Source of the DNA: Mastigias papua
Taxonomy: Eukaryota; Cnidaria; Scyphozoa; Rhizostomeae; Mastigiidae
Length of the DNA stretch: 64,000 bases
Assembly: GCA_964019165.1 (NCBI GenBank)
Contig: OZ025281.1
Location: 1,626,001-1,690,000, forward strand
Direction of reading: 5' to 3'
A program made the position numbers and the translations under genes. Below are positions 25,266-37,014 of this stretch, in pieces. Positions within the stretch are counted from its first letter, which is position 1, and each line of letters begins with the position of its first letter. The notes beneath the pieces were generated by a model. The model was not told where the DNA came from, did no database searches, and saw only the letters and a program-made list of their open reading frames with translations.

Positions 25266-28200
25266 CTGCAGAAAGGAGCATTTCATAAGCTGTTCAATAA
25301 AGAAGTAGATATTCACCTTAACAGAGTTAGGTTACGATTCCTGTAAGAACTTTAAAAATAAGTGCAGCACCATGAACACTGTTTTTCCGGGTGTTCTTGA
25401 GTGTGCACAATCGCTGTACGATGTCCAAATTGGTTCATACTGCAAAAAAATAAAATCAGAATAAATTGTAAAAACGTTTTTTGTACAAACAAAACAGTAG
25501 AATATTTAATTAGGAAAATGGTGTCCAATTTCTTTTCATTATAACTTGCAATCTTTCATTTCGTTTTGTGTTTATTAATTTAGCATCCTTTTTTATCTAC
25601 GAATGATATCTAAAAATAACTTGACTGGTGAGTCATGCTATCTTTGTCTTAATCTGGTAGCGTAGCAACTGAACAATAAACAGCTATACTTCATAAGCAA
25701 TAATCTCTGTAGTAAGTAAGCTTTTTCAAGTTATATTACACAAATAAAAACAAAGCTCTTAGGCAATTGTATCTGATGTCAGAAACTCCTTGAATCGATC
25801 TATTTCAACTCACTTCCAGGCCATTCTTTACCTTGATTTCTCATTTTCAATATCTTTTTGTTCATTGACATTCCAAGTTTGGCTTTTGCCTTTTTATCTT
25901 TTGAGAGCATAGCAAAATGACGAATGAAATTTTGCAAGATGGCAGAAGTCTTATAATATCGATCCACCGAACTTTATCTCGTTGGGTTCTGAGTTTGTAC
26001 TTTGATATGAAATTCAATCCCAATGGCCATATGAAGTTAGTCTACAACAGATTATAAAGTGATCAAGCTATTTTGCCAAACATACAGATTTTGCGTATTA
26101 GCTAATTAATTATAAAATAGGCAGCAGAATAATTTACTAACTATCATATCAACCAGTTACCACCAATCTAATTCATCCACTTGTATGCTGTCTACTAACT
26201 TCAGAACTCGGCTGACTAATTTTATAGCTCAACAACATGATATACAGTGGCGAAGCTGATCGTAGATAGAGAATCATTTTCCAATTGTCATGGGGTTTAG
26301 ACCACGCCTTTTTTACCAGTACACGCCCTTTCTAGCTAGAAATAAATGACATCATAGCATGTCCACGTATATGAATAGATATAGACAATGATAATAAAGA
26401 CGGACGCATAATAAAAACGCACCTCCTTGCACATACCAGAAATAAGCTCTCGTTAGCTATTCCCTGTTCCTCCTTATCAACAACAAATGCCAGTAAATGT
26501 GCTCTAAACAAGAAAGTCTTTGTTGAATGCTTTAGCCATTAAAATTTAATGTCATTATACACAAGTGAAAAAGGTCTGTCTACTCAATACACGATCAAGA
26601 AATCACTCTAAATTTATACAGAATGTGATACACGTTTCCTAAGATTCTTTCAATCTCTAGAATAAAATCTGCTTGCGTAGCTACTCGAGTCTTCTTGGCT
26701 TTAGAACAAAGTTGACTTTGGTCAATCATTGGCGTTAATCTCCCAAGCATCGGCAAGGACGCAGAGACATTCTTGTCCTATATCCGTCTTGTATTTGTCT
26801 ATGTAACAATAAACTCTACCGAAAAAGCTGCTGCGTGAAGGTTTGTTTGTGGCTACTGTTTAGTGCAACTAAATGGAGTAAGACTTATCAGCAGCTTGGT
26901 CTTTTCACGTACCTAGTATGTCACGACGTTAGACCAGTCATTTTCTCTCGAATGGCTGTTTTATATCTTTGATAGAAAGAGTATCGAGAAACTTACATTT
27001 TAGGGCCACCACCTCTGAGGTAGAAAAGTATAGTTCCCAAGATTTTGTTGGTTAGCAATATTTTAGCAGAAGGTTTCACAAATTTCTTGAAATGTTGAGA
27101 CTTGTGTAACTCTCTTACTTGAAATTGTGCACTCTAATCACATAATTGTTAATCTACAGATAAGCAGGACAGTGAGACTAGATAAACACGAAGAAATAGG
27201 AATCATACATATGTACCAGTTTAAACATTTAGCAGAAATTTTTGAGCCAGATACCTAGGTTTTTGCACATCTGCACCGCCCATTCCTAGCAAGTATATTT
27301 TACTCACAGATTACGATAAGGGGAATCAATGTAAACAATGAAAGGTGCGGCGGTAGGCCTCACCAATTACGAATTGACCTCACCTTTTCTTTGGAAGTAG
27401 CAACTGCCTGACTCCACTCACTACTTGTAAATGCGTTCATTTCGAAACCGAGTTTGAAGAGGAAGCATGACATTGTAGGCGGAATTGTAGAATTATCTGG
27501 TCTTTGGACAAAGGGTATACATACTCGCATTCAATGGCGTAGCGTCAGGGTATTCAAGGCATTCACTGAATACCCTACGATTACCAGAAAAATTAAAACT
27601 CAATATATGATTTAAAAATGACGCAGGAAAAGATAGAGATAAAAAAAGACTGATTTTGCTGAAAATGTTTGACTATGTTGAGCAAGAAAAGCATGACCTT
27701 TAGCCGCCCCAGTGATAATTAATCAATTTTATTTCAAACAACCTAATTGAAACCAGACTTGAGCTGAACAGACTATGCTTCAGGAAGTGCATTCTGGGCA
27801 TAGCCTTGTTGAATCGCTGGTCCTCATTCTCGAATTCAGAGAGAGGCCCTCATCTTATTGAAAATACCCCCATTAGATATGTTAAGAGGTTGGCAATATT
27901 ATTTGAAATTCTATAGCCGACAATAGCGTTGATTGCAACCATTAGTACGCCATAGAGAATTCGTTAACAAGTAACACTTAATTCAAAAGAACATAACAGA
28001 CAGAACGAGGTGTTTTATGTTGATTTGAGTTTATTTTCCATGATTACATCGCTCGGCTGAACTCCCTAGAGCAGCCTGCTCAGAATAAACCGGTTTTTTG
28101 TTGCTGAAGGGGTATGGTGATAATTGCTGAAATGACATTAACTTCTGTTGTAAGTTTTTCTTCTTATATCTTTTTATATATGAACCCAAACTGAGCAGAG

Positions 28201-29284
28201 TAAACTATTTTATAGGCTTGTAGAAGGACTGGAAAAGTCCTCTAACATTGCTATAGTAAGTAGACTCGCCATGTCATCTTCTACTTTTACCGTATCATTC
28301 GAACCACTTTAATTCTAAAGGCTCTCCTACATAATGTTTACAATTCTCAGCACATGGTTCGGTTTCCTTTTGAAAGCAAAATTGCAGTAACTTTCGTAAA
28401 AGCTAACATGCATGGAGCCGAAATCTTTACATATCACTTCACAAGCTCTAAGGTTACTCTCCCACGATCTCTGTAAGGTCCATGACAGATTATCTGATAA
28501 GAAGTTATTTGAGTCAGCTCAAGACAGCTTTTGGCTTCTATTGAATTAATCTAGAAAGTTCCAGGCTCCATAAACACTCCTGCTATCTGTATATGAAATT
28601 GAAAACAAGCGATAAAAGCATATCTAACTGGTACCAAATACTGTGTTCTTTGTCTCGAGTTCAAGTAATTTAATTGTATCGACTAGAGCGATCAGATATC
28701 ACTTGGCCGGTCCTTTCATATCTAAACTTTGATTCTTGGTAGACTTTCAAAAGACCTAGATCTTTGTTCCTAACAGTGTGTACATTTCAGCATAGATCAA
28801 AACTCTTTGGATATTTTATCACGAATACAGCTTGCAGTTGTGGCCCATCAGGTCTTAGATACGAACTGTCAGCATAGCGGCCAAATGTTTAAGAGTCTGA
28901 TGAGATCTATTTTCTCCCAGCCTAATTGACCAATCATCATGCAGGGTTCTCATCACACACGCGTTCGATAGGAACATTTAGGCCAATTTTGGATGCTGAT
29001 TGGTCATTTGGGTTGGGAAAAAACAGAACTAATCAGAGGTCTCAAACTAAAGTCAATGCCATCAATACTTACTTTTTGTAACTTGCATATCTGTGTATAC
29101 ACATCCATATACTTATATCTTGTTTGTTGCTTCTAAACAGAACACATTAGATTTACGGGGAAAGCGGTGTGAGATCTTAAATCCTTCCTGGCTTATGAAT
29201 GCAGAGTTACTTTTAATGATAGAACAATGAACTAGTGGGTTTGTAAATTGGAGTAAAGAAACTTTGACTTATTATAGAACTAGT

Positions 29285-29625
29285 GATGAAACATTGAAGA
29301 AGTTGTGAAGAGGTTTTGAAGAGGTTATGAAGAAGTTGTGAAAAATTGCGAAGAGGCTATGAAGAGGTTGTGAAGTAGGTAGCAAGAGGTTGGGAAAAAG
29401 ATTGTGAAGAAGTGGTGAAACAGCTACGAAACAGCTTTGAAGAGATCGCGAAGAAGTTGTGAAAAGTTAGAAGAGGTTATGAAGATGTTGCAAAGAAGTT
29501 GGAAGAGGTTGTGAAGATGGTATAAATAAACTGTGAAGAAGTTGTGAACGAATTGCATAAAAGTTAGGAAGAGATGTTAAGAAGTTGTGAAAAAGGTGCG
29601 AAGAGTGGTGAAGATGCTAACCATG
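29285..29625. repeat. Degenerate tandem array of GAAGAAGTTGTG-type units
   Basis: About 340 nt of imperfect 12- to 15-nt units (GAAGAGGTTGTGAAG, GAAGAAGTTGTGAA). The plus strand is strongly purine-rich. Units have diverged and no reading frame stays open throughout. It looks like an ageing minisatellite. Confidence 0.8.
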
Positions 29626-31004
29626 GCTTTTGTTAAATTGTTTTCCTGAGGGAGAGCTTTGCTTGACGAGGATTAACATATAAAGTAGAATTTAACAAAA
29701 GGCAGCAATCAATATAATGTTAAAACTATTGAACCACATGGACTTCAGTTGATAGTTATTTTTGCATAGCTCCTTGCAATGCTGCCAAAGATTGAATAAA
29801 GTCTTTCAATGTCCCGCTTTTATCCTACCAAATCCAAATCTTATTTCAGTTAAGAATAATTTATGCCGGAAAATTTTATGATCTTCTCTTTTTAGTTTCC
29901 CACCCATTGATTTCTTCCATTAGAAAAATAACTATTAATTACCATACTATGCTGTTAGTTCTATTATAATTTAAATATCTTTGTCATTACTGCTTTGAAT
30001 ATGACGTCCATCGTCTAATATATTATGTCTTTGGAACTCTGCCACAAGCTTCCATTATTGTGTCATCGATATAAGTTGACTTTTGAATTGAGACCTCTCT
30101 TCTGCTCCGCTAGAAGCTACAGAATTGTTCTCAGGGTAAGAATTTCATCAGGATAAGAATTTCATTGAATTTACGTGAAAATTAATCACTTTGGTGCTCT
30201 GCTCTCGCTTGGTCTCGAGCTGAGACAGTTTTACTTTCGAGAAGTCCTACAACTCTATGTACACTTTTTCTAATTGCAAGCAGTCACCGTGCAGCATTTT
30301 TGTCATGCTCGCCCTACATGCTTAGGCTCTGTTTGCAAGTTTTGACCTTCAAAGCTACAAACAGACCTGAATTTCATATAGCATTCGGACAGTATATGCT
30401 TTGTACCCTCACTGTCCAAACTCAGTTTACAAAAATCGACCTCAACTACCAGCCACTCTGTGGGAATAGAACCGGTTACTTTCAATAAGAAAAGTTTCAC
30501 GCCGTTATAAGATTCCAACTAATTATACAGGTGTTTTGTATGCCTCGTAATTCTGGCTTCAATATTTACTGACTGCCAAGACAGAATTAGGGACAACCAC
30601 GTTATGAACTCTTGAATGTGGCCACCATCTCCATTGTCGAAGGGGAATGCTCTATCAACTGAATTAGAATCTATCATAGATCGTTCTCTCGCTTTCATGA
30701 GATTCTAGCTGATATACTTCTAGGATAAATTGGTATCTGCTTTGAGAATAAACCTGTAAAAGAGATATTTATCATGACATCGTGGACGATCGTTGCTTCG
30801 TAAAAGAGTCGTATTATCCAAAGTCAACACAAAGCATTGTGTCGTAATTCACTTGTTCGCATTACTTGACTTTCTTTGTCACCAGTGAATTATGTTTTAT
30901 AATAATTGATTCGAAAACATTTCAGTTTAAGTCATCATATTTATGTCATTCAACGTCATGACCAACTCAGGTTTTCATTTTTTGTGATCGGTGTGGTTCA
31001 TGCT

Positions 31005-31312
31005 CAAATAGTGACGTGGCCAGGGCTAATGAAGTGGGGGACAAGAATTAGAGCAGATTTGAAAGCTACGACTCCAGTAAAATTTTTGAAACCGCTCTCT
31101 TTACTTGGCTTAGACTGCATCTCCAAACTTTATCACTGCCCCAAGCTATTAAGGGCTCTGACAATTTTAGAACAGTCATTCTATACAACAGAGCGCTTGA
31201 AGGACAATATGTTGAAGAGATATCCTTCAATTTGATCTTTATGAATCCCAAGGACAATCTTTGGCCAAAAGTGGGGAGGGAAATGCCCCATATATCCCCC
31301 CGTGGCTACATT
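31005..31312. mobile_element. Possible non-autonomous element with GTGGCCAGGG-like ends
   Basis: The left end reads TAGTGACGTGGCCAGGGC and the right end, reverse-complemented, reads TAATGTAGCCACGGGGGG. Both resemble the 'CAGTGGCGTAGCC' ends common on animal non-autonomous elements, and G-rich blocks follow both. The inverted repeat is weak and no target duplication was found. Confidence 0.35.
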
Positions 31313-33089
31313 ACTTTACCTAAAACAATACGAAATGTACCGATTTAAAAAATTGTTGTTCTTCTGTTTGCTGTTTCGATGATTTGTAGTCAAGCTCTGA
31401 TTCCTACTAAGCATGTCAGCGAGTTATCGTAGATCCAGAAAGGGGATGATGAAAAACTGCCAAAGTTTTATATACAAAATATCCTCATATTCCACTAGCA
31501 ATTTCATTACAAAACTATGACAATGTCTAAATACAAAAATCTAAATGAACATTTTATCATTTACGAAAATAGTAATCTAGCAACGTGTGTGCAAAAGCTG
31601 TTGAAGTTTCCGTTGCGTTAGAGGAGATTTTGGAAACATACTTTGCTCTCATCCAATGGAACAAGAGACTAGGGAAAAGTATTGAATGCCTTATTTTATT
31701 CTGTTAGTCAATTATGCTTCACTCATCGAATATGCAGTCACATTTTGTTGTAAGAATACCACGTTTCTGTCTAAGCTTCAATTTTCTTAACTTTCCCGAG
31801 ATTGAAGCTGATACTTTCTTTAGATTTTCTCAACTTCTATTGGAGTAATTTGGCTAAAAGAGGCTATCACCATTTGTTATAAGGGGTTTGATCTTTGGTA
31901 ACCAAGATTGTCAAGGAAAAGTTTCAATCTTTATAAAGGAGCTTGCAAAGAATGAGCTAATATCGATTTCTGGCACATAAAAGCAGGTGAACTTTGGAAC
32001 TTCAGCTTTGTGATTTTCCTAGCAGTTTCTTAAGATTTCGACCTTTTGAGCCTCATTTTCATATATGCTTTATTCTTGTACGAAAGTAAAATGTAAATTA
32101 ATATGTAGATAATGTGTGCTAATTTGCCTTAGGTGCTCAATCCTAACACTCCGATTATCAACCAGGGATAGCCTGCCTACATGTTTTCTTCTGGCTATGT
32201 AGGAAATATTCCTGTTTTCTACGAGATCGTGGGGAAAGGACTTTACAAACAATACTCATGTTTTTTCTGGGGGGGGGCTTAAATTCACCTTGATGGATGA
32301 AAGTCAAATTATGTCAAGGAGAAGGAAGTTTTCCAAGGAGTTCCCAGTTGTTTTTTTTGTTTGGTTAGCTCCAGTCAAGGAATTTTCGACGGGGACTATT
32401 TGCTATCTGTTTTGCATTGTTAAAGCTCATTGTGCCTGAACTGAACTGTAATTTTCACATCTACGACAACCACTACACTGAATCAAAGTTATTTCATTCA
32501 AAATCAAGTAAATCATTAGCGAAATGCAGCATGAATTGTCAAAAACTAGAATAAGCAAGAAAGTGTTAGGCATTTAGGAGATTGGAAAGGTTTCGTAAGG
32601 AATGGTTAATCTACTGAAACAGGGAAATGCATGAAAGTTATATGAAAATTATATAGAGTTATGTGAGTAGATTTTCTACGTCTTTCATAGGTCAGTTAGT
32701 CAGTTATACATTCATGCAAAGACAAGAGAGGAGATCGAGGCCTTGTTGGATCAGTTCTGGTTTAACTGACTAGACGAATTTGTTCAATAGAGGAGGAATT
32801 CTTGATGCACCAAAGAGATTGGTAAGTTAGTGAATTGTCCTCTTCCAAATGTATAGAAAATATATGTCAGAAGAAATGATTTACTTCGGATCATGCACCT
32901 CAGGTCCTTTTTAGCTGAAGCAGGAAATGACCTGCTAATAACAGCAAATAAAATCTGCCCCAAGAATATGTATAAAAGAACTATATGAAATGGGGTCAGG
33001 GTAGATTTTAAAGAAGAGGGGACCTTAGAGTTATCTTATGCCGAGAGTAGAACTAACGAACTCGAAGAGTAACATGTGGGCCTTGTATG

Positions 33090-36000
33090 TTATTTAATGT
33101 AAACCTCACTACTAATGAACATCAAGTAGATAGCAGTTATCATAGTAACAATGAACATACATGTGGCTGAAAAACGATCCAGAACACATACAGCACGTCG
33201 CCACACTTGCTCAAAGTCATCTTCTTGTTCTTTTTCCTCTAATGTGCGCATGATCAGTCGAAATGTATCAATGACACTCCATTCTCGGCCTTCAGACAGA
33301 GCAACCGACCCCTGTATGATATTTGAGGCATCAGCTGCCTCCTTTGAACGAAATCTGAGATTCACAGAACCAGATTCAACTATCTTTGATTCGCAATTCG
33401 ACTGATTGTTAGCCTTGCTGGAAGACCCATTTGATCGATCCTCGCAAGCATCAGCTGGTTGCTGCTGTCTGCTGAGGCAAAATACCCTGGCAAGATAGCC
33501 ATTCACCATTACTCGAACAACCCAAGGTATACTTCCACTTTTGTTCTTTCGGAAGAGGAACCATTTTACCGCGATCGCAGAAATCAACAGTGACACCGCA
33601 CTAAATGCAATGGAGGCAGTTAAGATCTTTGTAACCATAGGAACAGCATCGCTGGTAGGAGGAATGTGGTCTGCAACATGGAGCATATGTAGGACAAAAG
33701 CGAGCAGCAAAGATATGGTTAGAGTCATCCTCTCACCACACTCGGGGGGTAAAGTGTATGAAATAAGCAGCAGCACGTTTAGAAGGAACGTCGGCATGAA
33801 GAAATCAACAAAATAGAAAACTGTCCTCCGCTGCAGCACAATCTCGTATTGAAGCCTTACGTATGGCACCCCAGGGCAACATGCAAAGTAGATAAGCTCT
33901 GATCTTCCTGGCATTCCGTTCAGCTGGAACACTCCATTCTTTTGGTAGTTGCTTATGTCACCGTAATTGTTCACGAGAGAGAGGTTGATCCGAGGTACAT
34001 CCGACAGTGGTACAGTCCAGAGTCCAAAAGTCAAAGGGCATCTCTGTGTGTCAAAGGGGAAATGTAAAAGGTCAATGGTGCACTCTGCTTGGAGTATAAC
34101 TGGGGCTAGCCACCTGGCTTCTCCGTTGTGGTTTATGATAATATTTGTCTTCATCTTATCAAACAAGAGATTGCTCTCACCAGGGTCTGCGCTGTAGGGA
34201 TGATAATTTTGAAACTTGTCACATGATATTTTCCAAGAGCAACTACCACCTTAGAAACATTAATACCGATTTGCCGTTCAGGGGCAAACTGGATACCTGG
34301 AGGCTTCTTGCATGACAAAACTGACATATTAACAAATCTAGCTGTATGTCATTTTCATTTAATATTCTGCATACACAATTAATATATTTAGCAATGAATA
34401 TTAAAATATTTCATATAAAACCCTTCAGTAACGAAGCATTTCAAATTAGAACCATTTTCATAGTGAAAGCAAAACCTTGTAGAAACTCCTTTGCTGTTCT
34501 CCCATGCAGATTTGTTCTAGCCTCTCAAGGTGCATTTTGATTTGTTTTTGAAACGATCTAAAGTTGGTAGCTCACGAACTCTAGCAGGTCCAAGAGAGTT
34601 AAGGAGAGATTATATCATTACATGCTGGTTTTAGATGCGTCTTGAAACAATAACTTGTTAAAGTACCAAAATATCGTTACAATTTCCAACAAAATGCTGT
34701 CTGAAACTAACCTGTTGTAGAGCACGACATCCGGCTTCCAAACTTTCGCGCTGTCAACATTAATTGTTTGAACTCCCGAATAGTGGTTTGGATCCCAAGT
34801 CATAAACTCATCTTTCCATGTCTTACGGAAGAAAGGAATTTTATTAACTTTACTTACCTTATCCCCTAATGAAAAATAAAGTAGCACGGAAAATAGCTTA
34901 AGGAATGAAATAGCTACATGTAAATATACTTGAGTCCGAGATATAAATCCCCATACTTCTAATCTTCAGAAAACTTTCTTACCCCTTTCCTTTCAAATCC
35001 TTCTGTTATTAATGCCAAAGTGAGAGTAAAAGTTACAGATTTGCTGCTGATCTTGCGTTTTTCTATTCATATTAGCGGTCAATGAAATAGTTCTACAAAG
35101 TGCTTCTTCTTTTCATTTCGTTGTCTTTTTGGTTTCAATTTCACATCTTATCTATTTTTTGCTCAATTTGTTGCTTCCCACAGCCCATTGACAATTTCAC
35201 CCTGCTCTTTGGGGGCCTATAAGTTTAAGTCCCTCACTTTTGACTTTTCTGACTCTACTAGCCCTCCATTCTTCTGATTTCTTTTAATTGCAAGTAGAGG
35301 CCATTTCTTGGTAACTTGAAAATGTTAATGCTCACATTGTTATGAATAGCATAGGAGAACACTTCATTATAGGAAATTATGTGATGTTATTGTAAATTTT
35401 TAGAATGATGTAAAAAAATTCGCCCTTTATAACTTACAATCCTAATCCATGAAGATATATCAAGTGTTTGACTTTTCTCATTCTGAAATGAAATGACGAC
35501 AGTCATATTATGATGTGGAAAGTATAAGGATAAAGTAAGACTCATATATATTCAGCCTGCTTTTTCAATACTCTTCTTCTGGGTTTTTGTGATACATATA
35601 TCTAGAGATCTTGTTGTCACACTCACTCACATGAATAAACAAGCAAGAACACATACACAAGCAAGCATATATACGCACACGCACACACATAGACATAAAC
35701 ACGAACATACATATAATCAAACACACAAACACTCACACAGTCAAGCACACAAACAGTCAAACACAATCAAACAAACAAACACAGACAAACACAAACAAAC
35801 ACATGCAAACATCAGACACACTCACCAGTGCTTGCACACTCCTTAAAGCAATATCGAAGTTCACCATTACAGTCTTTGATGCATCTTTGGCCGGAATTGA
35901 TGTCGGATCGTGGTCTCTCAAGAGCAACTTTTGAAGGCGAACTTCTTCACTAATCTCTAAAAGTAATGGAGGTACATTTCCGTTCACACCAGTAGCGCTT

Positions 36001-37014
36001 AAAAGTGAACTATGCATGTAAATGTATACATACATATATACGTATACATACATATATACATATACATGCATACATATATATAAATATATATGTATATAAA
36101 TTACAACATGAAGATATTTTCTAGGTAGTACTTGGTTTTGTGCCAGTTTGCATGAACCGGCAAAATGTCAAGAATAATGTAGGAGGCTGGAACTATTAAT
36201 CACAATGGCATGTGGGACATTTTTTAAAATGCCATCTACTAAAAGTCCCCAGTAGGGACAGTGCTTTCCCCAACAGTGGCCAGCAAAAGTAAAAAATTTC
36301 CACAATTGCTTGGACCCACTCAAAATTTTCTCAAGGAGGGTATGGTACTCTTTAGGGTTATTCTAACCTTTCTTAATAGGAGACTCTGATTCTATCTATA
36401 ACTGTGAATGTGACATATGTGTTACCTCCTGTCCACTACTGTGCCTACAGGGCTTGGTCACAAAGATTTTCCCATACTTGGGGCCCTTTCTGAGAAATTT
36501 TCCCACTAGCGGACAGTCGGTATAAGATGCTATCGTGGTATGACGAGAGGCTGAAAGGTTAGAAACTTTTCCACTTGGAGTAAAATTGATGATTTGCGAC
36601 ATGCTTTGTGGCATAGTTTGGTCCTTGCTAACTGTCTACTGTAAACTAAGCAGATAGTGGGTACCCTATGGCAGTAATAATGGGATATGAGCCCTGAGGG
36701 AAGGAAATGGCAATTCGATTGATAATTGCCCAGCTGCTCCAGCTGCTGGACGAGGTTGGAGGAGACCTCTGCTTCAAATTAAATTGTGATGTATTAGACT
36801 TAAGCGTAATTGTGTATTTTGTAGATGTTCTCAGTTCATGTTAGTTAGCTTTCGCCATGATAATAGCAACCGAATTGTCTGCACTTTAGAATAAGCATAA
36901 ATTTTAGTGTTCTATGAGTGCGATTTTCGTTTCACTGACTTTACTCTTACCTGCAACAGCTCTGAAGGAGCAGAGGGACAACAGAACCAGGCAAATCATA
37001 TCAAGTTGTACCAT
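33090..37014 (-). CDS. Nicotinic acetylcholine receptor-like subunit B (alpha-type Cys-loop channel, 5 exons)
   Basis: Exons: 37014-36951 (signal peptide, MVQLDMICLVLLSLCSFRAVA), 35956-35826, 35482-35438, 34821-34712 and 34191-33090; 1452 nt, 483 residues. Exons 2-4 have the same lengths (131, 45, 110 nt) and phases as gene A. Visible: loop D ISSWIRI then TW, loop A WKPDVVLYNSAD, Cys-loop C154-x13-C168, loop B Trp175 and vicinal Cys221-Cys222 in [11 protein letters not shown]1-M3 follow, then a Ser/Asn-rich M3-M4 loop, a conserved WRRAV.VLDRFS before M4, and M4 at the C-terminus. M2 begins GER with Glu270 at -1', so cation selectivity is expected. Odd: M2 carries histidines at 14' and 17' and another at 21', where muscle alpha has Phe and Val at 14' and 17'. 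Acetylcholine as ligand is inferred from family residues only. Gene A is the obvious paralogue and possible partner. Confidence 0.93.
35640..35825 (+). repeat. CA-rich simple repeat next to receptor gene B exon 2
   Basis: Degenerate ACACAC/CAAACA units fill the intron side and abut the GT donor of exon 2. On the transcript strand the intron therefore begins with GT-rich sequence (GTGAGTGTGTCTG). Confidence 0.9.
36010..36100. repeat. Degenerate (TA/CATA)n repeat
   Basis: Alternating ATACATATATAC-type units in receptor gene B intron 1, about 55 nt upstream of the exon 2 acceptor on the transcript strand. With the CA repeat, exon 2 is bracketed by simple repeats. Confidence 0.85.

Larger units (their letters stand above)
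22196..33089. other. About 11-kb intergenic region between the two receptor genes
   Basis: No gene was recognised here, on either strand, after looking for spliced exons. It holds a 43-nt tandem repeat (22937-23047), poly-C and poly-G runs (around 23207, 25058 and 32267), two possible non-autonomous transposon remnants, a degenerate GAAGAAGTTGTG tandem array and one unassigned exon-like stretch at 25179-25265. It presumably includes the promoter of gene A and the 3' flank of gene B. Confidence 0.5.
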
